Shown here: positions 43,765 through 54,501 of the stretch, piece after piece
How the letters are laid out: the number at the start of each line of letters is the position of its first letter
Position numbering within the stretch: position 1 is the stretch's first letter
DNA from: Heligmosomoides polygyrus polygyrus
Lineage: Eukaryota > Nematoda > Chromadorea > Rhabditida > Heligmosomidae
NCBI GenBank assembly: GCA_947396885.1
Contig: OX377202.1
Location: 107,960,221-108,024,220 of the forward strand
Length of the DNA: 64,000 nucleotides
Direction of reading: 5' to 3'
The notes under the pieces: generated by a model
Databases searched by the model: none
Told to the model about the DNA's origin: nothing
What the model saw: the letters and a program-made list of their open reading frames with translations, nothing else
Program-made: the position numbers and the translations under genes

Positions 43765-45915
43765 GTAAGTTTGGTATTCATGAACAGCTTATTAGCGTAG
43801 TCACTTCATGCAAAAAAAATCGTTGAGCGGTTCATCCAGTGATGAGCATTTCAACTCAGTTTGAAGTTTATTTGTAGACATCTTTTCTACGCAGTAGATT
43901 AGATAGTTAGTGAAAGTCCTCAAAGAATCCTTAGACGTACTCCACCATATGTGGTGGGATACGTGTACTTTTAGCGAAAAAGCGTTTCTTAGCCAAAAAA
44001 TATTAGCAACCACAGAAAATTTTTATGCGTTTATGAAAAGGAGAACAGAATTTCGTCTGTCACTGTAGTTCACAATGACACAAAGGTAATGCCATATACT
44101 TATAGTATATTAATACTCCAGCTACAATATATATTTCATCTCTAAATCAGGTGCTTTCAACACAATTCGCTTTGACTAACACCATAAGGCGTATGTTTGG
44201 GGATCTTTAATGTTGTTTTGTTGCTTCAGAACCAAAAACAAAGGACTTTCATGTATAATAAGGTCCTTGACGATAGCATGAAGAACTGTTCACGAATGAA
44301 CCTCACTGGATAAAACTTACCCACTAATAAGCTTGCTTAGTAAGGATAATGGGTGTGGGGTGGATTTGGTGTTCATAAGAGTGGGTACTGGATACTGCCA
44401 ACATTTCGAACTTATCCATATCGAAGGGCTAATGAAGAAATTGAATTATTTGAATAAGCTTCGCTTCAAATTTTGCATATTTTAGAGGGTGTAGCAGCTC
44501 CCAATTACTATGGTCATATAGGAACTCCTCTAGTCGGAGTAGTGCACGGCTAAAAAAGGAGAACAAACACGAACACAGTGGCTTGCCCAAGAAGAAAATT
44601 GCAAACAAAGGAGCGAGACCTCTCGTAGATTTGCTCACTTTGTGGTCTCTGGTAGTCTCCGTAAAATAGTGCCCCTTCTATATTACCCTCCTTGTTAAAT
44701 AAGTGAATGACCCTCCATTAGGATAGATCCGACATTTAGGTTTATAAGTAGATTCATTTCAACATTTGTGCGTGTGGTAACGTCATGTGCCGGACCAGAT
44801 AGGGGAAAAGGACCCGTCACTATGCAAGTTAGGGGAGGTCACTTCCTCGTAGTCGCAGATTTCTTCAATCTACAGCCCAAGGTAGGATTCAGCTAGATTA
44901 TGAGTCTATGGCAAGAAAGTGAAGTATGAAAAGGGCCATCACGATAGTGCACGTCCCCCACCCTCGTTATTAAACGACATCCCGCATAACATTTTTGAAT
45001 TTTAATAACAACCAATTCTTCCTAGACGTAGTTGATTCAAATAAATAGGGATGTTGGTTTCTAAAGACGAAGTTATAGAAAAGAATTGAATTAAAGGCAA
45101 AATCGGCAACGCTATTCTGTTTGGTAAAGGATCTACCTCATCTCTAGTGTCTGGTAGAGTTTTTCACTACCCTCTACTCTAAACCGGTTTTCATGAATAG
45201 TGAGTAGCGCATGAAATTTTACCTCTCACCTCGTCAACCTCTGAGTATTTGCTTATCAATTTGGAATCGATGGTGATAATAACTATCAATCGCTGAATGA
45301 TAAAATTCTACCCTGCCCTTCACCCACCGCTTCACTCTTGTGAATCACAGGAAATGCTCTAATTTCTACCCACTACCCACAAAACCCAGGGTAAACTCAA
45401 TCATGAATCCAGCCTCGGGTGCTGTCGATTGGGTGTCCTGTTAGGGCATAAATTGAATGAAACGGTAGAAAGCATTCGTTTTAATTTATGAAGCGGCCCT
45501 TTAGTACTTGTTTCGTGAAATAATAAGGCGCAGCGTTCATTTATTCAAAAGTTCCATTAGAGCAGAGGGCCTGTACGCAAGCCAAGAACTCGGAAGTGTC
45601 CAGGGAGCGTTTAATCATTTAAGGGTTCTTATACGGCAGAGGGCGTCTAAGCATACGAAGAGCTCCAGAATATGGTCTATGTGCCACATCTGTTCAAAAT
45701 TGGTCACATCATGGAGTCTTCTTCCTTGCTCAGTTTGTGGTCACCTCCGCTGACGCGGAAACTAATCAAAAGCATTCATTTTCGCGCACGGGCATTCTGC
45801 CCCAGAGCACCCATTTCGTGCTCGTCGTCATCAGTACTTTCTTTTAGCGATTATTGCCTACATGATTTATAGCGATCTAGGCCTATTCACTGCTCACTTC
45901 TACTAAAGGTAAATG
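43765..45915. other. Intergenic, no feature recognised
   Basis: Upstream region of chemoreceptor gene 2. Short open frames only; no repeat could be assigned. Confidence 0.4.
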
Positions 45916-45916
45916 C

Positions 45917-45930
45917 CAATTTAGGTGAGA
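45917..45930 (+). promoter_or_regulatory. Acceptor-like site before chemoreceptor gene 2 start
   Basis: CAATTTAG ends at 45924, nine bases before the ATG. It corresponds to the TTTTTCAG site before gene 1 and may take a spliced leader or end a 5' UTR intron. Confidence 0.4.
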
Positions 45931-45933
45931 GCA

Positions 45934-48900
45934 ATGCATTACATCATGTATTTCAATCGAACGCATGCAGAGTACGAAGGCACATGGATCTACTTCAAAA
46001 TAGCTATGCTGTGCGAAATTCCGTTCCAGATTTTATCGTGAGTTCTCGTCACTTGACGCCACACACTTCTACGGCAATGCCGCGGCCCTATCTTTAACCA
46101 TAGGGCAGGGACGTAGAGGCGCCGCTGGAACATCGCTGATTTCTCGGCGCCGAAACTCTGCGCTCTAGCCTTTCACATCAGGCAGCGGCCAGAGCGCGGA
46201 CAGAAGGCGGGTAGGCGAACAGCAGCTGTAGGTCCCGACTAGAAATAGTGTACCTCGCCGCTCCGTGCCCCTGACGCGGCCGGCGAGACTGCGGGAGCGG
46301 CGTGACTCATCGTTTTCGCCTCCCACCTGCCGCAAAAGTGTGTGGGTGGCCTTTGGTGTATTCCCACGAAACTCTCCGCGACATGGTAGCCATCTAAAGG
46401 CCCTCGCAGACCTCTGCGGCCAGCGGCGGGCGGCGGACGGGGAGATCGATGAGTCACGCCGCTCAACGGCGGCTGCCGGCCGGCCTGCGGCGACGGCGAG
46501 GTACTGTAGTCTTTCTAGTCGGGACCAAATGGTGACGCGCCCATTTCAGCTTTGGATCCCCGCCGCGAAAGGGCAGAGCGCAGAGAGACTCTTCCGGTGC
46601 CGCTGGAGTGGCGCCGTCTCGTATGATTCAAATCATTTTCGGTGCCGCTGGGCTCGCCGCTGGCGGCAAGCTCTGCGACCCTGCCATATGATGAAGGATT
46701 GGGAAGCGGCAACACCGTCCTTCATCATATGGCAGGGTCGCAGAGCTCCCCGCTTATACTCTGACGCCGAGCGACGCCATGGCCGCACATTGAGCCCAAA
46801 TTGAATTGATTGATCGCATCGTGCAGGCAGGAATGAATCGCTTGAACCCGCGACCAATCGCGTCACTCTCGAAATGCTCGATGCGATTGACTGCGGTATT
46901 GCTGCTCTGACTGTCCTTGACAGAGTGGACAAGCACTTAATTTTACTTCCTCGCTGTTTTTCCTTCGTGTTTATTGTTGAGGCCCTCTACTTTGTTGTTG
47001 TTATGCAACTGACCATTTTTGTTCCGTTTGCTCGTTCGCGACCATATGGAAAGGAATGATCAGGCTTTGGCCCACTGGTGAGTGTCGCTTGCATTTTTAA
47101 CGTTAAGTGCTCGATCAGAGAACCAGCTCGTCTCCTTCGGATTTGGGCAGAGGCGACCTGAATCCTGAATTGGAACAAGAATGGTCAAGAACAACAAAGC
47201 AGAGACGTCAGCAATGAACACAAAAAAAACGAGAAAGAGAAAAAATGTTCAAAAAACTGAGGAAACCGAGGAGGTCCTGAAATCTGTGCACAATTACGCA
47301 CGTACACGTACACAAATGTGCGCAATTGGGCGACCGAACTCTTCAGAGTGCTCATTGTCGTCCGATACAGGGTGATGCGATGGGACGAATCGATCCTTTC
47401 CAATCGCGTCGCTCGGAAATGGAGGTATCAACGGAGCCTAGCACAAGTCGTGTCTAGCCTGCTAGTTTTCCAGCGGCACCATATTTTCGCTGCAACCACA
47501 AAGGCCTGCAAGGCTGTCATCTTTGCAGTGCAAATTCATGTCGCCAGCATGTATGGGAGTACAATAAAGGCATTGCCGCATAAAAATATTTGACTGTGAA
47601 GCACACATTGTAGTGCTGTAGCACGCGGAATGCGCGAATTTGCACGATGACAGCAACATTCTGGCGAAAAATGGAGTATGAGTATTCTTCGTGTTCTTGT
47701 TGCTGATTGCCTTCTTGTTCTGTATTCCTTCTAAACTAATAAACGGCGCTACACCTACTGCCGTACGCTGAGTCCAAGGAGCTGACTTTTAGCTACGAAT
47801 ACCACCAGTACATTGACTGTAAAACGTGGTCGTAGTTTTTACATCAGCAAGCAATAAAAATTCCTAGAAGAGGAATGGATGACAAGAGGGCGCCGATTTC
47901 TCATCTTCGACGCGACTCCGTCATTTTTCGCGACTCTTCAAGAATATGATGTACTTCAGAACTCTCTATTACTTCCTGGTGTTCTATATCAATATGGTGA
48001 CGCCTCAGTATCATTTGAACATGCGTATTCTTTACGGCTTATATTCAGCCGATTACGTATTCTTCGCCTCCGGGCGCATGGCTCATATGTTTTATGTATT
48101 TTTAGGCAGGGCACATTGTGAGTTTCTATGTAATCGAATGACATTTTTTGCCTAATATGTAGGCTATTCCCTCATATCGACAATCTAATTCCTGAATTTG
48201 CATAATGTAGTGCATTTGTTAATCGTGTAGTTAACTTTATTAGTAATGATAATTTGTTAGCAACTTCTTGGCAGGGTCAATGCGGCGGTAGCTAGACACG
48301 TGTTTGGTGTGAGATGTGCAGAATTTTCGCATCCGTATTCGGAGTTCCACTTACTTTTCGGTCAACATGAGTTTTCCCGTTATGTGTTTTATGTCCCTTT
48401 TTCTCAAAGAAAAAGCGTACATTGCTGTGTTGACGTTTATGTTAACGAGGCTCACACCTTTTAACGTATCACTGGGGCGATATTGCGTTAACGGTTATTG
48501 GCTACGAATAAGAATGCTCAAAAGCATAAATGTTAAGAGTGACTCCCAATCTGTGAAACAATATTCTGATATGCGAGCACATTTAACAGGAAGCCGCTTG
48601 TGGACATGAACATTTAAGAATTCATAAACGTTCGTGTGCTGGGGTGTCTGTAGTTGCAGGTTCTGCGGCCTCTGCTTTCTTAAGCATAATTGAAGTTACT
48701 TTCAGATGAGACAGAAAATGGCTTCCTGATTACTTCATATCTGAGATGCTTCTGCTCATTTATTGGTAAGTAATGTTTGACCTCGCGTGTTCACGTACTT
48801 TAACGTGGAATTATGCATTGAAACTCCTCGTTATGGTCCGAACAAGGCCTTATAACCTCTGCCATTTTCAGCTTTCTACTACCTGCCAGTGGCGATGGTT

Positions 48901-51900
48901 GAGCGTTGTTGTGCAACGTACTATCTAAAAGACTACGAGAAGAAAAATCGACTTCATATTTCGTTCACGCTGCTGGTAATCCATTGCTGTGGTAGCGGAA
49001 TCTCAACTGGTATTTTTCATAGAAGTAGGATTTTAGTTTACCTATTCTTACAGGACGCGACAAACTGTGTTTGCATTGGATGCGAGAGCCCACTAAAGGC
49101 TGGTAAATCCTACTTGAGGGTGTCCTTTTGGCGAAAGTTGATTGGAGTCTTACCACCTGTACGAGCGACTCTAGGTAGTCTAACCTATAGGTCCCTTGTA
49201 CTTCCACCGCAGCGCGACGTGGAGTCACGCTTTGAGAACAAATTGATTGATCGCGTCGCTCAGCGTCGACGCCACCCGTCCGATTGAATTACGTGAACTC
49301 ACGTCCAATCGTGCCGTTTAGCGTCGGATCTCGTCCCTCTCGAAATCGGCGCGATGCCACTGACCGCGGTGGGTTGGGGGATACAGTTGGCCTTTGCAAC
49401 GGACCCGGAAATCTGTACACAACTACGTGAGTGGAAGTACGCAGTTGTGCGAGAAATCGCGTGACCCCAGAGCCGCCTGTTTGGAGTACTCACTCTCGTT
49501 GCAAACTGCGCCTGGAATAGGAAGTATAGACAGGGTCATAGACTTTCTGCTCCTACTGGGTGACTAAACGTGCTGTCGACCTTACAACCTCGATACCAGC
49601 CACTTAGGGCTAAAAGAAAATGAATTCAATCATTTCTATCAAGGCCTTTAGCTTAACCGGCTCCATGCTGATTTAGTGGAAGGTCCCCATATGCGGGCGG
49701 ATGCTGATGGGTCCCACGAGGTGTGAATTAAGTTAAAAATTAAAAGATAAGAGGAAAATCCTATATCCGTTTCGTTCCTACCTTATCCGGGTGTTGCGAT
49801 TGGTGGCCAGCAGGAAGAGGAGATCCCCTGGCCTTTGGAAGCTCCGTGTAGCGCCACAGGCACCGGAGGGTCCCCAGATGTTACCTAACCCAGGTGGAAG
49901 AGGAGTATTGACCTCGCCCAGAACGTATTGCCGCCCGTTGTATTGGTAGAACTCCAGCCATCGCTATTGCCCCTCCTTCGCCTCCAGCCACTCCACTCCT
50001 CGCCTCCCCATGCGTCCGTGGTAGGACGACTCCAAAACCCAGACTAGCTAAGGGACACAACAGAAATCACATCCACACAATATGTACATGGGACAACGCG
50101 GCCCAACCTGCGGGGCGGCTACCTCGCCGTCCCCGCAGTGGCCTGAAAGATATCAAAAGGGACTCACCCAATTCCTCCGGTTGGACACACGGCAAGTTCA
50201 TACGGATTATTGCAATCCTCGTCGAGCAGCGAACACCATACATCGAATAGAAAAAAGAGCAGGAGTCCTCCTTGGCCGTACTGACTGAATTCCCTGAGGC
50301 CGGGGGGGGGGGGTGAGCGTAGAGCTCACTAGACCCCACGGCCCCCTCCTGGTGCTGTCCCTTCGTGGTGAGCGTCCAGACGTCGTGCAGAACCAGGGCC
50401 CCTCGACGGCTATACGGCAGGACGGAGTATAGGCACGAGAGCGGCTGCCTGCGCCGCCGCAGCGCAGGGACAATCGATGGAGACTGGCAGTGCCGGAAGG
50501 GCGGAGCTTGCGCCCTCGGCTGCTGACGTCAGCCACGTTCCCATGCCTCGGCCTGTCTAAGTGCCTTATCGGCAAGCCATCGTGGATAACAGCGCGCCCG
50601 GCCAATCACAGGACCGAGGAGCGATCGCGGGGTCGCGACAACGAGTGTAAGAAAATAAACTCAAAGAACATAAGAACTTACCCGGAACTCCTCTGCAAGG
50701 ATGATGGCTTTCATGAGCATATAAAGATAAACGTGCCTGCGTATGCAGTCGAAGTCTGTTCCCTCTTGGCTCCTGTAACACGATGCATAGTACACATATA
50801 TGAATATATTTAAAACTATATAGGAAAATCGATTTTAAACACGCCTGACAGGTTATATAAGAAAATCAAAGCCAAATGCAAAGGACTAGAACAACCGATT
50901 GAAAGAAATAAATCAAAGGAGATAAAGCGAAGAAGAACCAAAAATGAGAATAATGATGTTGCGTTCGATCAATAAGTGCCGATGGCATGGAACGTTCCCG
51001 CCTCGTCATCAGTGAGTATGGATTCGAATCATGCCTGATGCTGCTCGCAGTGAGAACTAGCGTAGGAAATGTTTTCTTCAATCCACTTTCACTATTCTAC
51101 AGCTCATCGGTTTAGATTTGAGCTCAATACCTCAGATCACCTTATGCATAGCACTCAATGCTCTTGCATTCACGGTAGGTCCTATTGCTCACGTTCTTAT
51201 GAGTACAGAAGTAGCAAGTGTTTTCCTTTTCTAGGCAAACATAATCAACGAACAAATAAACTGTAAGTTCTATAAGGACAGCACTAGTGGCGTAAAGCAG
51301 TACACCCTAGCTGAGCGATATCAAGTCTCGGAAAACATCAAGACGTGCACGGTTGGTTGGTCGTTTCTAAATTCATTAGCGTCATTTGAAGAGTGCGGCG
51401 GACGGACTAGAAGTGCTTTCAGAGCTTCAACCGTGTAGTGCTTAGTATAATGGGATTCAACTTCATCTGCAATGTTGTTTTGGTGGTCGACAACTTTAAT
51501 ATACCGATCGGCTACAAAAATCTATCCACTCTATTCTTCAATTACTCAGCGATAATGTGAGTTTGTAACGTGTAACGTGCCGTCTGACCAAAACTTTACT
51601 ATCGTTTCTGCTACAAAACCGTATCATTTCCTCCAGGGGCCAAATTCATCGACCGCTTACCGCCCTCTAACGTGAAAATACCGCCAAACCTGATGCTGCT
51701 GAAGGACATATCATGGGGTTTGACACTACTTTCACCGTTAGAGGGCGGTAAGCAGTTGACGAATCTGGTCCCAGATCTTCGCACTGGAAAAACGTTGCTT
51801 TCATGAGAAGTATTTTTTTTTTCAAAAGTGTACATTTCCCGCAGTATTATTTTAACCTACGTCACTGTTGCGTTTACCTCTTAACAACACACCCTCATTG

Positions 51901-54501
51901 TCTCCTTAGATTGAAGAATTTATTTATTCATTTATTCTACGTTAACTTAATAACGTGCCAGATACAAAACAAACTATTAACACAACACAACAGCGCCATG
52001 CAAACGTTGTAGTATCGCTAAAAAAGCACATAAAATACGAAATAAAAATAAAACTATCTAATGCATACATGGATTGAATAAAATTAAAACAAAATATGAA
52101 CCTTCACTGGTACTGATGGGGTGGTTGCGTTTCATCGTGACACATTAACAACACAATAATAAACAAGTGAACATTTCGTAAAAAATTCACTGTTCTCGAG
52201 AAGCTGATCATTGTACTAGGCACCGCGGAGTGTCTACCTGATAATTCTATTTGAGGTATGGATTGACAATTCCATTTGTGATGTACTGTCATAACGAGCT
52301 GTGGCAAAGTGAACTGAAACGGCTGTGTAAAATGGTATGTTCGGACAACTAGTGGTTATTGCGTGTCGCATTTAAAAAGAAATCTGTCAAACTACGTATT
52401 TATTAAATGTGCTGTTGGATATTGCGTAAAGCTGTTGCGCCAAGGTTGGTATATTCCTTTGTTCGACTTAAATTTCGACGTAAGCGCCTTCTTCAGAGCA
52501 TGGAGAAGACAAGAGGAATTGGGGAAATTACGCACGTAAGGATCATTTCAAGTTACAAAAGCTCCAAAATCTAGTGATAGGATGTCGAAGGGAGGGGGAA
52601 GGCAAGCCGACTGACCTTATGGAAACAGCCGCAGCCGAAAGACTGGTGAGTCTTCCTTGAATATAGAAAGGCGTAGGTGAATGAGCTCTCCCGTCGGGTC
52701 ACATCCTCAGCGACTTTCTGGTTGACACCCTCCTGGGTGAAACCCACAGAGGTCGGTAAACGGAGCTAGCTCTAGGATTACAGCCACACGCTCCTTCCTA
52801 TTGATTGTGGGGTTCTTAAACGCAATCAACAACGCCTCCAGGGTCTTCCTAGTGATATTCGACTCGCGTTCTTCCACTCGAACCGTTGTACCATAGAAGA
52901 AATAACAAGCTGCATCAAGCTCCCTAGAGATTTACGCTCATTCTCTGTAAAAAGACAATGCAATAACGAGAGTGATATACCCAAGAACAAGCTTCAACTA
53001 AACTGGTGAAACTAAGAAGAAAATTTCGCAAAACACCCCTCACATGTGTCTGACTACTCTTGGCAGCGAGCCCAACTCGTACGTCACTGCGAGACACATC
53101 AGCGGTAGCGTAACCTTCATCACGTCGTTTACCCAACGCTCTATCCGGATGAGTGCTTGTTCATACTTTGCGACAAGAGCGGCTTGTTGCCTGTGCAAAG
53201 CATGCAAATCGATTAAAACCAAGCGCGCGCCACCGAAAAGTATTCATACTCGAGCGCCGGCGCTGTCGCTCCTATCGCTCTAGTCGCTCCAGTTCCTGCT
53301 GTCGGCTGTTCATACTTCCGTGCGCTGCGCGCGAATCGCTCTCGTCGCTCTTGCCGCTGTTGTCGCGAAGTATGAACAGGCCCTAACCGTTACAATGGTT
53401 TTCACCGGAAATCTACCACGCCGCACGTTGATGAATCGTGGTAAGGTGGCGATTTCGCGGTAAGTTCCATCGCTACTAACCGGTAAATTGTTGGTGAATC
53501 CGGGCAGAGAAGGTGGTTGAGGGTGTGTCCAGAAAAAAATTCTATTCATCTACGTCTCCTTCCATCCTAGGGCGACTTATCAGCCTTTTGGCTGTTTCTA
53601 TAAGATCAGAGGTTGCGTTACTCTCCCTTCGTCTCATTCCATCACTAGCTTTTGGAGCTCCATTACTTGAAGTGATCCTTGGGCAAATAATTTTCCCAAC
53701 TCCTTTTGTGTTCTCCATTCTCTGAAGATTTATGTGACTGCTTGAAGCTCGAAGTTGACGACTATTGGTGACAACGTTTTGGGCATAAGCCCTTCTTCAG
53801 GTCTGAATAGAATAATGCTACTTAGCACATACACACAGTAAGGTTATAGTTGAAGTTACTATAGTTACGACTCGACCATATATAAAGAGTCCGAGCACCC
53901 CTGCACTTCATTTCCGGCCAATCAGCGTCCAAGAAGACCTTGGCTCTTCCCTCCCCCTTTTAATCCGTCGTAGATCCCAGGTCCGTATTTCTTGCTGCTT
54001 TAATGTGTGTATGTGCATTATTGTATTCAGACCTGAAGAAGGGCTTATGCCGGAAACGTTGTCACCAATAAACATCAACTTCGAGCTTCAAGCAGTCACA
54101 TAAATCGAAGAGAGAATATGAAGCTCAGGGAACATCCATTTTGAACAATTCTCTGAAAAAGGCGGATACGACAAAACGTAGGTCGATTAAAGAAGTATCT
54201 CAATCTTATGGTTAGCTCAACAGCTTTACACAACACAGCCCAAACAAAAAAGATGCCAAGATTCAACGACAGTTGAACATGGAACATTCTATGTATTTAT
54301 TCATTCAGTGATTTAAGTAACCAGACTGTTTTCGCTCCATGATAATGAAGAACTCGGGACCACTATGATTTCCAGTTTCGCTACAAAGATCGCACAGTTC
54401 CCCCAAAGCCACTGAACTCGATATTCGGCAAGGAAATGGTACTCAGCAGTGCGGAGCTTTCACAGCGATACTTTGAAATGCTGCAGAAGGACTGGACATG
54501 A
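45934..54501 (+). CDS. Sre-like seven-transmembrane chemoreceptor gene 2 (9 coding exons, 329 aa)
   Basis: Coding exons by hand: 45934-46037, 47960-48117, 48706-48765, 48872-49024, 51116-51174, 51235-51351, 51423-51556, 52256-52334 and 54376-54501 (TGA). Exons 1-8 have exactly the lengths and phases of gene 1, and the last is two codons shorter. The protein is very similar to gene 1: MHYIMYFNRTHAEYEGTW start with N8 glycosylation site, HLNMRILYGLYS after helix 1, VERCCATYYLKDYEKK after helix 3, LAERYQVSENIKTC before helix 6, and a HNELWQSELKRLC tail after helix 7. It is a nematode Sra-superfamily (probably Sre) chemosensory GPCR of the plasma membrane. The genes are head to tail, ~8.4 kb apart, and arose by tandem duplication. 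Intron 4 has donor GTAGGA and intron 7 ends TTTGAG rather than CAG. Intron 8 contains Penelope-like remnants. Confidence 0.8.
46055..46358. mobile_element. Foldback MITE, family C larger copy
   Basis: The left CCACACACTTCTACGGCAAT with GCCGCGGCCCTAT and the right CTGCCGCAAAAGTGTGTGGG with TGGCC are inverted and match the ends of 35889-36032. A CATAGGGCAGGGACG word follows the left end as in that copy. It lies in intron 1 of chemoreceptor gene 2. Confidence 0.55.
46669..46747. repeat. Perfect 30-bp hairpin with 19-nt loop
   Basis: 46669-46698 and 46718-46747 are exact reverse complements, beginning AGCTCTGCGACCCTGCCATA and continuing TGATGAAGGA. It lies inside a GC-rich foldback region (46395-46760), and a diverged version of one arm occurs in the MITE at 35889-36032. 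Perfect arms imply recent insertion or gene conversion between arms. Confidence 0.85.
46760..47959. other. Intron 1 remainder, MITE-like start then no feature
   Basis: 46748-46900 resembles the interior of the MITE at 8081-8210 (GCTTATACTCTGACGCCGAG then CGACGCCATGG, ATTGATTGATCGC). The rest of the intron has no recognisable gene or repeat. Confidence 0.4.
49186..49545. repeat. Probable foldback MITE, ATACTTC type
   Basis: AGGTCCCTTGTACTTCCACC at left is roughly inverted by GGAATAGGAAGTATAGACAGGG at right. The interior has GATTGATCGCGTCGCTCAGC and AATTACGTGAACTC, similar to the 8081 and 46750 elements. Ends are imperfect. Confidence 0.45.
49546..50299. other. Intron 4 sequence, unassigned
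   Basis: No supported gene. The GC-rich part at 49780-50060 may be repeat of unknown class. Confidence 0.35.
50300..50650 (-). repeat. GC-rich dispersed repeat, copy 4 (inverted)
   Basis: Reverse-complement relative of 3770-4060 and 36043-36375: plus-strand GGTGAGCGTAGAGCTCACTA, CCTTATCGGCAAGCCATCGT and GCCAATCACAGGACCGAGGA match their complements. A G run at 50303-50312 corresponds to the C run of copy 3. It lies in intron 4 of chemoreceptor gene 2. Confidence 0.55.
51637..51773. mobile_element. MITE (~137 bp) with 36-bp terminal inverted repeats
   Basis: Left GGGCCAAATTCATCGACCGC then TTACCGCCCTCTAACG; right, its inverse with few mismatches, ends ...GACGAATCTGGTCCC. The interior is short and non-coding. 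It lies in intron 7 of chemoreceptor gene 2 and is distinct from the ATACTTC group. Confidence 0.75.
51915..51985 (-). mobile_element. Possible LINE 3' tail fragment
   Basis: TTTATTTATTCATTTATT at 51919-51936 followed by AT-rich sequence resembles the microsatellite end of the local LINEs in minus orientation. The terminal GCACA palindrome is not clear. Confidence 0.3.
52440..52915 (-). mobile_element. Penelope-like retroelement remnant: GIY-YIG C-terminus and 3' region
   Basis: On the minus strand (about 52900 to 52690) one frame reads FYGTTVRVEERESNITRKTL, EALLIAFKNPTINRKER and VAVILELAPFTDLCGF, then a stop. A glutamate followed by R-x-LEAL-x-I and NPTINR resembles the C-terminal part of the GIY-YIG endonuclease of Penelope-like elements. 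The downstream segment (52610-52500) is similar to 53590-53720 on the other strand (shared ATCACTAG.TTTTGGAGCT, TTCTCCAT.CTCTGAAG). It ends in CTGAAGA, 13 nt, CGAAA at 52496-52470, a hammerhead-core-like pattern, which Penelope-like terminal repeats are known to contain. No reverse transcriptase is left. Confidence 0.45.
53153..53384. mobile_element. Foldback MITE (~230 bp), ATACTTC type
   Basis: The left GCTTGTTCATACTTTGCGAC then AAGAGCGGC is inverted at 53350-53383 as GCCGCTGTTGTCGCGAAGTA then TGAACAGGCC. Internal CTGTTCATACTTCCGTGCGC at 53298 suggests a nested or composite arrangement. Confidence 0.65.
53510..53716 (+). mobile_element. Penelope-like element 3' region, plus orientation
   Basis: Shares TCACTAGCTTTTGGAGCTCC, TTGAAGTGATCCTTGGG and TTTTGTGTTCTCCATTCTCTGAAG-like words with the minus-strand remnant at 52500-52610, so two diverged copies of the same 3' region face each other inside intron 8 of chemoreceptor gene 2. 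Confidence 0.4.
53717..54120. repeat. ~100-bp inverted repeat carrying hammerhead-core-like blocks
   Basis: The left arm 53717-53815 (GATTTATGTGACTGCTTGAA, GCTCGAAGTTGA) is inverted at 54014-54120. Each arm contains CTGAAGA, AGGGCTTATGCC, a GAAA-like box and CGTTGTC, on the minus strand at 53800-53773 (GAAA reads AAAA) and on the plus strand at 54033-54060 (CCGGAAAC). Combining the two arms gives a GGGC-TTAT-GCCC stem between CTGAAGA and GAAA, plus GAC/GTC pairing outside, matching hammerhead stems II and I. Stem III would be only ACGT, workable just as a dimer. Neither arm alone is intact. Confidence 0.5.
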
